Positions 1-5,772 of a stretch of 7,881 bases of DNA are shown here, piece after piece (the stretch's first letter is position 1; each line of letters starts with the position of its first letter). The stretch is from Propionibacteriaceae bacterium (GTDB taxonomy: Bacteria; Actinomycetota; Actinomycetes; Propionibacteriales; Propionibacteriaceae): contig JAGQUI010000116.1 of the NCBI GenBank assembly GCA_020438595.1, forward strand, positions 1 through 7,881, in the 5' to 3' direction. A program made the translations under genes and the position numbers. Under the pieces are notes generated by a model that did no database searches, was not told the DNA's origin, and saw only the letters and a list, made by a program, of their open reading frames with translations.

Positions 1-1161
1 CCGAATGTCGCCGAAGCCGTGGAGGCGGGCGTCGAGTCCCACCTGCACCCGGTAGCTTCCTTCGACCTCGCCGACCACCCGGTGCCGAGCGGCCGCGAGG
101 AGGTCTGGCGGTTCACTCCGCTGCGCCGCCTGCGCGGAATCCTGGACGGCACCCCCAGCGACCACCGCCTGGACTGGCACACCACGCTGCCCGAGGGCGT
201 CGTGGTGCGCGAGATCAGCACCGACGACGCGATCGCGCTCAGCGTGCCCGCGCCGGTCGACCGCCCCTCCGCGCTCGCCGTGGCGCAGGCCGGGGGAGCG
301 ACGCTGGTCGAGGTGCCCGCCGGACGGGAGCTGCGTGAGCCGGTGATCGTCGAGCTGGTCGGCACTGATGCGGACGCCCAGGTCTACGGGCAGGTCGTGT
401 TCTCCATCGGCGCGCACGCCAGCGCCACGATCGTGCTGCGGCACAAGGGCTCGGCGCGCTACGCGTCCAGCGTCTCCGTGCTGGTGGGCGAGGGTGCCAA
501 CTTGGCTTTCGTCGGCCTGCAGGACTGGGCGGACGACGCCGTCCACGTCGGCCACGTCGGCATGCGGATCGGTCGCGACGCGCACGTGCGCACCGTCACC
601 GCCAGCCTCGGCGGCGACCTGGTCCGCCTGGTCGAGACCACCGAGTACGACGGCCCCGGCGGCGAGCTGGAGCAGTTCGGCCTCTACTTCGTCGACGAGG
701 GCCAGCACATCGAACACCGCCTGTTCGTCGACCACAACGCCCCGCACACCCGCAGCCGGGTGGACTATCGCGGCGCGCTGCAGGGCGAGGGCGCGCACTC
801 GGTGTGGGTCGGCGACGTGCTGATCCGCACCGTGGCCGAGGGCATCAACACCTACGAGACCAACAAGAACCTCGTGCTCACCGACGGCTGCCGCGCCGAC
901 TCGGTGCCGAACCTCGAGATCGAGACCGGCGAGATCGAGGGCGCCGGCCACTCCTCGACCACGGGCCGCTTCGACGACGAGCAACTGTTCTACCTGCGCT
1001 CGCGCGGCATTCCCGAGGACGAGGCGCGCCGGCTCGTCGTGCACGGCTTCTTCGCCGACATCATCCGCCGGATCGGCGTGCCCGAGGTGGAGACCCGGCT
1101 GCTGGCCGCGGTCGAGCGGGAGCTCGAGATCATCGTCGGCCATGCGGAGGCGACCGAGTGA
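1..1161 (+). CDS. sufD: Fe-S cluster assembly scaffold protein SufD (5' end probably outside window)
   Basis: SufD is the partner of SufB and SufC in the cytoplasmic SufBC2D scaffold that builds Fe-S clusters. The frame is open to the window edge and codes for 386 visible residues. An early SufD hallmark, GREEVWRFTPLRRLRG, is present. The C-terminal core has YETNKNLVL, EIEGAGHSSTTGRFDDEQLFYL and a GFFADIIRRI-like end, all typical of the SufB/SufD beta-helix family. The histidine of GHSSTTG lies near residue 311 counted from the GTG at 19. That GTG is a possible start but has no purine-rich ribosome binding site before it, and the upstream codons stay open, so I treat the gene as 5' partial. 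SufB is expected immediately upstream, as in other actinobacteria. The TGA stop overlaps the GTG of the next gene by 4 bases, suggesting coupled translation. Identification is secure; the true start is not visible. Confidence 0.93.
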   Translation, partial: PNVAEAVEAGVESHLHPVASFDLADHPVPSGREEVWRFTPLRRLRGILDGTPSDHRLDWHTTLPEGVVVREISTDDAIALSVPAPVDRPSALAVAQAGGATLVEVPAGRELREPVIVELVGTDADAQVYGQVVFSIGAHASATIVLRHKGSARYASSVSVLVGEGANLAFVGLQDWADDAVHVGHVGMRIGRDAHVRTVTASLGGDLVRLVETTEYDGPGGELEQFGLYFVDEGQHIEHRLFVDHNAPHTRSRVDYRGALQGEGAHSVWVGDVLIRTVAEGINTYETNKNLVLTDGCRADSVPNLEIETGEIEGAGHSSTTGRFDDEQLFYLRSRGIPEDEARRLVVHGFFADIIRRIGVPEVETRLLAAVERELEIIVGHAEATE

Positions 1162-1493
1162 GTTTCGTCCGCGCCTGCGCCGTCGCCGAGGTGCCCGTCG
1201 GCTCGGCGATCCCGATCGACCTCGGTGGTGACGCCGAGGTCGCCGTGGTGAACACCGCCGACGGCTTCTTCGCCATCCGGGACGTGTGCAGCCACGCCGA
1301 GGTGCCGCTGTCCGACGGTGACGTGGACGGCTGCACGCTCGAGTGCTACATGCACGGCTCGCGGTTCGACCTGCGCACGGGGTTGCCGCTCGAATTGCCG
1401 GCGGTCGCGCCGGTGCCCGTCTACCCCGTCCGCGTGGACGACGGGAACGTGTTCATTGACCCAGAGAATCCGATCAGAATCCAGGAGCAGTAA
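1158..1493 (+). CDS. Rieske-type [2Fe-2S] ferredoxin within the suf operon
   Basis: This 111-residue protein consists of little more than one Rieske domain. The cluster ligands are visible as C44-S-H46 and C63-Y-M-H66, the C-x-H ... C-x-x-H pattern that gives one iron two cysteine ligands and the other two histidine ligands. The hydrophobic strands around EVAVVNTADGFFAIRDVCSH and the PVYPVRVDDGNVFID end fit small soluble ferredoxins of the non-heme oxygenase type. No signal peptide or membrane segment is seen. The GTG start at 1158 overlaps the sufD stop as GTGA, and the stop lies 1 base before the sufC start, so it is embedded in the operon. By position it may donate electrons during cluster assembly or sulfur reduction, or be an early client of the machinery. 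That role is inferred from context only. An oxygenase partner gene is not present in the window. Confidence 0.92.
   Translation: MSFVRACAVAEVPVGSAIPIDLGGDAEVAVVNTADGFFAIRDVCSHAEVPLSDGDVDGCTLECYMHGSRFDLRTGLPLELPAVAPVPVYPVRVDDGNVFIDPENPIRIQEQ
1483..1487 (+). promoter_or_regulatory. Shine-Dalgarno AGGAG that fixes the sufC TTG start
   Basis: AGGAG lies within the last codons of the Rieske gene, 7 bases before the TTG at 1495. The reading frame of sufC extends further upstream through the Rieske gene, so this site is what identifies TTG 1495 as the start. The resulting N-terminus, SELRITDLRVEVE, begins exactly where SufC proteins normally begin. Confidence 0.7.
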
Positions 1494-1494
1494 G

Positions 1495-2262
1495 TTGTCC
1501 GAACTCCGCATCACCGACCTGCGGGTCGAGGTCGAGACCGAGAGCGGCCCGAAGGAGATCCTGAAGGGCGTCAACCTCACCGTTCGCAGCGGCGAGGTGC
1601 ACGCCATCATGGGCCCGAACGGCTCCGGGAAGTCCACCCTGGCCTACTCCATCGCCGGCCACCCGAAGTACACCATCACCGGTGGCTCGGTGACCCTGGA
1701 CGGCACCGAGCTCACCCACCTCACGGTGGACGAGCGCGCCCGGGCCGGCCTGTTCCTGGCCATGCAGTACCCGATCGAGGTGCCCGGCGTGTCCGTCGCC
1801 AACTTCCTGCGCACCGCCAAGACCGCGCTGAGCGGCGAGGCGCCCAAGGTGCGCACCTGGGTGAAGGACGTCAACGCCGCGCTCGAGCGGATCGGGCTGG
1901 ACGGCACCTTCGCGGGCCGTTCCCTGAACGAGGGCTTCTCCGGCGGTGAGAAGAAGCGCAATGAGATCGCCCAGCTGGAGCTGCTCAACCCGAAGTTCGC
2001 GATCCTCGACGAGACCGACTCCGGCCTGGACATCGACGCGCTGCGGATCGTCTCCGAGGGCGTGAACCGGTACACCGCGCAGGGCGATCGCGGCCTGCTG
2101 CTGATCACGCACTACACGCGGATCCTGAACTACATCAAGCCCGACTTCGTGCACGTGTTCGTCGACGGCCACGTGGTCACCGAGGGCGGCGTGGAACTGG
2201 CCGATCGCCTCGAGATCGAGGGCTACGACAAGTTCGTCCGCGCAGCCAGGGTCGATGCCTGA
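1495..2262 (+). CDS. sufC: Fe-S cluster assembly ATPase SufC (TTG start)
   Basis: SufC is the cytoplasmic ABC-type ATPase of the SufBC2D scaffold. ATP binding dimerises it and drives the shape change in SufB and SufD needed for cluster formation. The 255-residue length is normal for the family. Visible motifs are Walker A GPNGSGKST at residues 40-48, the SufC-type signature FSGGEKKRNE starting at residue 148, Walker B FAILDE at 168-173, the D-loop SGLD at 176-179 and the H-loop histidine at 206 in LLITHY. The sequence lacks membrane segments, as expected for a soluble ABC ATPase. The start is a TTG preceded by AGGAG; upstream in-frame codons overlap the Rieske gene and give no SufC-like sequence. 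The stop overlaps the sufS start by 8 bases. The use of TTG may lower translation relative to neighbours, but coupling to the Rieske gene could offset this. Confidence 0.96.
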   Translation: MSELRITDLRVEVETESGPKEILKGVNLTVRSGEVHAIMGPNGSGKSTLAYSIAGHPKYTITGGSVTLDGTELTHLTVDERARAGLFLAMQYPIEVPGVSVANFLRTAKTALSGEAPKVRTWVKDVNAALERIGLDGTFAGRSLNEGFSGGEKKRNEIAQLELLNPKFAILDETDSGLDIDALRIVSEGVNRYTAQGDRGLLLITHYTRILNYIKPDFVHVFVDGHVVTEGGVELADRLEIEGYDKFVRAARVDA

Positions 2263-3556
2263 GCCGAGTGCCACCATCGCCGGGACGGCTACCGTCCCGG
2301 CGGACGGCTACGACGTCGCGCGGGTGCGCAGGGACTTCCCGATCCTCGACCGCACGATCGGGGGCCGTCCGCTGGCCTACCTCGACTCCGCGAACACCTC
2401 GCAGAAGCCGAAGACGGTGGTCGAGGCCATCGCGCGCCACTACCTGGAGCACAACGCGAACGTGGCCCGCGCCATGCACACCCTCGGCGGCGAGGCCACC
2501 GCGGCCTTCGAGGGCGCCCGGGAGAAGGTCGCGCGGTTCATCGGGTCGGCCGACAGTCGCGAGGTGGTGTTCACCAAGAACGGCTCGGAAGCGCTGAACC
2601 TCGCCGCGCACACCCTCGGCGGCCGGCTGGAGCCCGGCGACGAGATCGTGATCTCGGTGCTCGAGCACCACTCGAACATCGTGCCGTGGCAACTGCTCGC
2701 CCAGCGCACGGGCGCGATCCTGCGCTGGTTCGACATCACCCCGGACGGGCGGCTCGACCTCGCGGGCGCCACGGCGGAGGGCCTGATCAACCCGCGCACC
2801 AAGATCGTCTCGGTCGCCTGGGTGTCCAACGTGCTGGGCACCGTCAACCCGGTCCGGGAGATCGCTGCGCTCGCCCACCGGGTGGGTGCGCACATGGTGG
2901 TGGACGGCTCGCAGGGCGTGCCGCAACTGCCCACCGACGTGACCGCCCTGGGCGCCGACCTGATGGCCTTCACCGGGCACAAGATGCTCGGCCCGACCGG
3001 CATCGGCGTGCTCTGGGGCCGCTACGACCTGCTGGAGACGCTGCCGCCGTTCCTCGGTGGCGGGGAGATGATCGAGGTGGTCCGGCTCACCGGCTCCACC
3101 TTCGCCAAGCCGCCGGCGCGGTTCGAGGCCGGGACGCCGCCGATCGCGCAGGCCGTGGGCCTGGGCGCGGCGATCGACTACCTGGAGCGGATCGGCATGG
3201 CGAACGTCGCCGCGCACGAGCAGCGGATCACCGCGTACGCGCTGTCCCGGCTGCAGGCGGTCGAAGGGGTGAGCGTGCTCGGGCCGACCGAGGCGGTGGA
3301 CCGGGGCGGGGCGATCTCGTTCACCCTGACCGCGGCGGACGGCACCGAGGTGCACCCGCACGACGTGATGCAGTTCCTCGACGCCCGCGGCATCGCCGTG
3401 CGGGGCGGGCACCACTGCGCGCGCCCGCTGCACGAACGACTGGGGCTGACCTCATCGAGCCGGGCGTCCGCCTACCTGTACACCACCGAGGCCGAGTTCG
3501 ACGCGCTCGCCGAAGGCCTCGACTACGTCCGCAAATTCTTCGGGGGATCGCGATGA
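2255..3556 (+). CDS. sufS: Cysteine desulfurase SufS (type II, PLP-dependent)
   Basis: SufS removes sulfur from L-cysteine, giving alanine and an enzyme persulfide that is passed to SufU for Fe-S cluster building. The 433 residues form a class V aminotransferase-fold enzyme. Visible landmarks are YLDSANTSQKP near the N-terminus, the EHHSN segment at 137-141 whose histidine stacks on the cofactor, D217 and Q220 in VDGSQ, the Schiff-base lysine K243 in TGHKMLGPTG, and the persulfide cysteine C388 in RGGHHCARPLHERLG. This motif is the type II (SufS/CsdA) form. The ATG at 2255 lies inside the end of sufC and gives about 25 residues before the conserved RRDFPILDR segment, slightly longer than the shortest family members. 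A GTG at codon 24 is a less likely alternative start. The TGA overlaps the sufU ATG as ATGA. All catalytic residues are present. Confidence 0.96.
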   Translation: MPEPSATIAGTATVPADGYDVARVRRDFPILDRTIGGRPLAYLDSANTSQKPKTVVEAIARHYLEHNANVARAMHTLGGEATAAFEGAREKVARFIGSADSREVVFTKNGSEALNLAAHTLGGRLEPGDEIVISVLEHHSNIVPWQLLAQRTGAILRWFDITPDGRLDLAGATAEGLINPRTKIVSVAWVSNVLGTVNPVREIAALAHRVGAHMVVDGSQGVPQLPTDVTALGADLMAFTGHKMLGPTGIGVLWGRYDLLETLPPFLGGGEMIEVVRLTGSTFAKPPARFEAGTPPIAQAVGLGAAIDYLERIGMANVAAHEQRITAYALSRLQAVEGVSVLGPTEAVDRGGAISFTLTAADGTEVHPHDVMQFLDARGIAVRGGHHCARPLHERLGLTSSSRASAYLYTTEAEFDALAEGLDYVRKFFGGSR

Positions 3557-4008
3557 GCGTCGAAGCGATGTACCAGGAGATCATCCTCGACCACTACAAG
3601 GCCAAGCACCACAGCGGCCTCCGGGAGCCGTACCAGGCGCAGGTGACGCACGTGAACCCGACCTGCGGCGACGAGGTGATGCTGCGGGTGGCGCTCGACG
3701 GCGACCGGGTCGCCGACGTCTCCTACGAGGGTGTCGGCTGCTCGATCTCGCAGGCGTCCACGTCGGTGATGACCGACCTCGTGATCGGCAGGACGGTGCC
3801 GGAGGCGCTGGTGCTGCTGGAGGAGTTCACCGAGATGATGCACTCCCAGGGCCGGGCGGAGCCCGACGAGGACCGGCTGGAGGACGCGGTAGCCTTCGTC
3901 GGAGTGTCGCAATTCCCGGCCCGGGTGAAGTGCGCGATGCTCGGCTGGCTGGCCTTCGCCGACGCCGCCGCCCAGGCCATGGCTGCGGAAGGGAGACAAG
4001 CAGAATGA
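3553..4008 (+). CDS. sufU: Zinc-dependent sulfurtransferase SufU
   Basis: SufU in Gram-positive SUF systems is a zinc protein that accepts the persulfide sulfur from SufS by ligand swapping and passes it to the SufBCD scaffold. The 151-residue protein is IscU-like in fold. The expected zinc ligands are visible: C38 and D40 in NPTCGD, C63 in GVGCSISQAS, and C127 in ARVKCAML. The stretch between C63 and C127 carries the insertion typical of SufU compared with true IscU, and the protein lacks the IscU LPPVK motif, which supports sulfurtransferase over scaffold function. The start codon overlaps the sufS stop in ATGA, with a G-rich stretch about 7 bases upstream as ribosome binding site. The direct pairing with sufS matches the known functional partnership. 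Confidence 0.95.
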   Translation: MSVEAMYQEIILDHYKAKHHSGLREPYQAQVTHVNPTCGDEVMLRVALDGDRVADVSYEGVGCSISQASTSVMTDLVIGRTVPEALVLLEEFTEMMHSQGRAEPDEDRLEDAVAFVGVSQFPARVKCAMLGWLAFADAAAQAMAAEGRQAE

Positions 4009-4379
4009 CCCAGAACCCCCGTCCCTCGGACCTGGTCCAGGACACCTTCCCCGACGCGACCACCAGTGCCCGCCCGTCCTCGGACGACGTGCTGGAGGCG
4101 ATGAAGGACGTCGTCGATCCCGAACTGATGGTGAACGTCGTCGACCTCGGCCTGGTCTACGGCGTGACGATCGATGACGACAACAACGCCACGATCGACA
4201 TGACCCTCACCTCGCCCACGTGCCCGCTCACCGACCGGCTGGAGTACGACACCCAGCTGGCGCTGGAGGGGCTGGTGAACTCGGTCGCGATCAACTGGGT
4301 GTGGCTGCCGCCGTGGACGCTGGAACTGATCAGCGAGGACGGCCGCGAGCAGCTGCGCTCGATCGGCTACAACCTGTAG
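4005..4379 (+). CDS. sufT: SufT, MIP18/DUF59-family Fe-S maturation factor
   Basis: This 124-residue protein belongs to the MIP18 (DUF59, PaaD-like) family. The domain spans roughly residues 25-124 after a polar, probably disordered leader. Conserved elements are VVDPELMVNVVDLGLVY at about 36-52, with DPE at 38-40, and TSPTCPLTD with the invariant cysteine C73. The NWVWLPPW segment near the C-terminus is also typical of the actinobacterial members. In other bacteria SufT helps mature or deliver Fe-S clusters, especially under high demand. Its exact chemistry is not settled, so function here is by family and operon position. The ATG overlaps the sufU stop in ATGA, and an AAGGGAGA stretch about 8 bases upstream can serve as ribosome binding site. 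It is the last gene of the operon; a long hairpin follows 37 bases after the stop. Confidence 0.92.
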   Translation: MTQNPRPSDLVQDTFPDATTSARPSSDDVLEAMKDVVDPELMVNVVDLGLVYGVTIDDDNNATIDMTLTSPTCPLTDRLEYDTQLALEGLVNSVAINWVWLPPWTLELISEDGREQLRSIGYNL

Positions 4380-4416
4380 CCACCCACGGGCTGGACGTCC
4401 GCCGGGTCCCGACTCC

Positions 4417-4466
4417 CGCAAAGTGTCCGGTAGAGGCCGAGGACGGCCACTACGGGACACTTTGCG
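4417..4466. repeat. 50-base imperfect palindrome after the suf operon; possible terminator or dispersed repeat
   Basis: The left arm CGCAAAGTGTCCGGTAG (4417-4433) matches the reverse complement of the right arm (4450-4466) at 16 of 17 positions. An inner GGCC/GGCC pair extends the stem, leaving a 6-base loop at 4439-4444. In total 20 of 22 pairs form, with mismatches only at 4429/4454 and 4434/4449. It starts 37 bases after the sufT stop and ends 84 bases before the next start, so it could terminate suf transcripts. No T-run follows, so it is not a classical intrinsic terminator, though actinobacterial terminators often lack one. The near-perfect symmetry also fits a REP-like intergenic palindrome present in many copies. 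The fold is seen directly; the role is open. Confidence 0.75.
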
Positions 4467-4500
4467 TTGGTGGGGTCGTGGACGCCTTCCCTCCGCCCGA

Positions 4501-4529
4501 AAAACTGATATCATTTAGCTATCAGTTTT
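4501..4529 (+). promoter_or_regulatory. AT-rich inverted repeat with TGATA half-sites upstream of the SPFH gene; likely operator/promoter
   Basis: AAAACTGATA (4501-4510) and TATCAGTTTT (4520-4529) form a perfect 10-base inverted repeat with a 9-base spacer. Inside it are three copies of TGATA: forward at 4506-4510 and reverse at 4509-4513 and 4520-4524. The first two make the palindrome TGATATCA. The two reverse copies start 11 bases apart, about one DNA turn. This is the only strongly AT-rich stretch in the window and lies just before a strong ribosome binding site. TATCAT at 4509-4514 fits a -10 box, but I see no convincing -35. Short repeated half-sites are typical of ribbon-helix-helix regulators, one of which is encoded two genes downstream. 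The hairpin has no poly-T run of its own beyond TTTT, so a terminator reading is possible but less likely. Confidence 0.6.
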
Positions 4530-4533
4530 CAAC

Positions 4534-4540
4534 AAGGAGG
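4534..4540 (+). promoter_or_regulatory. Strong Shine-Dalgarno for the SPFH gene
   Basis: AAGGAGG, continuing into GTGA, is close to the perfect anti-16S complement. It lies 10 bases before the ATG at 4551, or 6 if the full AAGGAGGGTGA is counted. It supports ATG 4551 as the start and suggests efficient translation once transcribed. The GTG at 4541 is in another frame. Confidence 0.7.
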
Positions 4541-4550
4541 GTGAGCCCCG

Positions 4551-5525
4551 ATGACCGAACAAGACCTGCCGCGCGATGCCCAGGAGGCCGTGGGTGGGGA
4601 GCCCGCCGGGGTGCCGGTGGGCCACGACGGAGCGCGCGTGGAGGTGACCGAGCGCAGGGCCTGGTCGGCGCCCGGCGGGCCGGCAGTGGTCGGCTTCATC
4701 GTGCTGATCGGGCTGGCCGTCTGGCTGGTCGTGCAGGCCGCGGCCGCCGATGAGGCGGGCGGGAACGGCCTCGGGTTCGGCCTCAGCGGCGCCCTGCTCC
4801 TGGCCGCGGCCGCGGTGCTGGCGACCGGGATCTCCGTGGTCAGCCCGGGCGACACCCGGGTGCTGCAGTTCTTCGGCCGCTACATCGGCACGCTGCGCCG
4901 CACCGGTCTGCAGCTGAACATGCCGCTGGTCGTGGGCCGGAAGGTGTCGGTGAAGGTCCGCAACTTCGAGACCAACGAGCTGAAGGTGAACGACGCGGAC
5001 GGCAACCCCGTGAACATCGCCGCGATCGTCGTCTGGCAGGTGGCCGACACCGCCAGGGCCGTCTTCGCCGTCGAGGACTACCGGGAGTTCGTCCGGGTGC
5101 AGTCCGAGGCCGCGCTGCGGCACGTCGCGTCCAGCCACCCCTACGACAACGCCGGGCCCGGCGAGGAGTCGCTGCGCGGCTCCACCGACGTCGTGGCGGC
5201 CGAGCTCGCCGCGGAGGTGGCGGCGCGGATCGCGATCGCCGGCCTCGAGGTGGTCGAGACGCGGATCTCCAGCCTCGCCTACGCCCCCGAGATCGCCCAC
5301 GCGATGCTGCAGCGGCAGCAGGCCGCGGCCGTGATCGCGGCGCGGGAGAAGATCGTCGAGGGCGCGGTGAGCATGGTCGAGGGCGCCCTGCGCCAGCTCG
5401 AGGTCGACGACGTGGTGCAACTGGACGAGGAGCGCAAGGCGGCGATGGTGTCGAACCTGCTGGTCGTGCTGTGCGGCTCGTCCCAGGCGACGCCCGTGGT
5501 GAACACCGGGTCGCTCTACACCTGA
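4551..5525 (+). CDS. SPFH/Band-7 domain membrane protein
   Basis: The 324-residue protein has a polar N-terminal tail (about 1-40), two hydrophobic segments (about 44-63 and 78-97) joined by a short polar loop, and then an SPFH/Band-7 domain from about residue 98 to 275. The domain begins [26 protein letters not shown], and includes [13 protein letters not shown], the alternating strand [15 protein letters not shown], and the helical [30 protein letters not shown] region seen in stomatin-like proteins. The C-terminal [17 protein letters not shown] and VVNTGSLYT segments look like actinobacterial members. SPFH proteins form oligomeric scaffolds on membranes; no enzymatic activity is expected. 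Both membrane segments near the N-terminus would put the SPFH domain in the cytoplasm. It is followed after 4 bases by a small DNA-binding protein gene, so the two are probably one transcript under control of the AT-rich repeat upstream. The precise cellular role is unknown. Confidence 0.9.
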   Translation: MTEQDLPRDAQEAVGGEPAGVPVGHDGARVEVTERRAWSAPGGPAVVGFIVLIGLAVWLVVQAAAADEAGGNGLGFGLSGALLLAAAAVLATGISVVSPGDTRVLQFFGRYIGTLRRTGLQLNMPLVVGRKVSVKVRNFETNELKVNDADGNPVNIAAIVVWQVADTARAVFAVEDYREFVRVQSEAALRHVASSHPYDNAGPGEESLRGSTDVVAAELAAEVAARIAIAGLEVVETRISSLAYAPEIAHAMLQRQQAAAVIAAREKIVEGAVSMVEGALRQLEVDDVVQLDEERKAAMVSNLLVVLCGSSQATPVVNTGSLYT

Positions 5526-5529
5526 GCGC

Positions 5530-5769
5530 ATGGCGACCACGGGAGTACCGCCGCCGGACCCGGGCCAGGGCGGACGCGAGCGCAAGCCCGTCCTGCTCCG
5601 GCTCGACCCGGCCGTGCACGAGGCGCTGGCCCGCTGGGCCGCGGACGACCTGCGCTCGCTGAACGCACACGTCGAACTGCTGCTGCGCCAGGCGCTGACG
5701 AAGGCCGGACGCAGCCCGAAGGACGCCGGACCGCTGCCGAAACGGGGGCGGCCGGCGAAGGGGGAGTGA
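5530..5769 (+). CDS. Small ribbon-helix-helix (Arc-like) DNA-binding protein with AT-hook-like tail
   Basis: This 79-residue protein has a ribbon-helix-helix core at about residues 19-60. KPVLLRLDP supplies the DNA-contacting beta strand, PAVHEALARWAADDL helix one, and SLNAHVELLLRQALTKAG helix two, which matches the Arc/MetJ/CopG layout. The S-x-N-x-H-V-E-x-L-L pattern is typical of Arc-like members. The N-terminal 18 residues are glycine/proline-rich and probably disordered. The C-terminal tail contains PKRGRPAKG (70-78), whose RGRP core is that of an AT-hook, a minor-groove binder of AT-rich DNA. The ATG lies 4 bases after the SPFH stop. No ribosome binding site of note is seen there, so translation is likely coupled. 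The most economical role is a repressor of its own operon acting on the TGATA repeats at 4501-4529. An antitoxin role seems less likely, as no small toxin gene is adjacent. Confidence 0.85.
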   Translation: MATTGVPPPDPGQGGRERKPVLLRLDPAVHEALARWAADDLRSLNAHVELLLRQALTKAGRSPKDAGPLPKRGRPAKGE

Positions 5770-5772
5770 GGC

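Noticed and set aside
19..21. GTG at 19 as the true sufD start
   Set aside because: There is no ribosome binding site before it and the frame is open to the window edge, so the gene more likely begins upstream.
1474..2277. Long minus-strand open frame across sufC
   Set aside because: It runs antisense to a clearly conserved gene, has no recognisable domain, and arises from high GC at third codon positions. The same applies to the minus-strand frames at 990-1637, 2177-3433, 3723-4514 and 4515-5585.
2686..3552. Upstream extension of the sufU frame inside sufS
   Set aside because: The extension is an out-of-frame reading of sufS with low-complexity Arg/Ala/Gly composition; SufU homology starts at ATG 3553.
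5530..5769. Antitoxin of a toxin-antitoxin pair
   Set aside because: Ribbon-helix-helix proteins often are antitoxins, but the neighbours are an SPFH protein of 324 residues and a CtlX hydrolase; no small toxin-like gene is adjacent.
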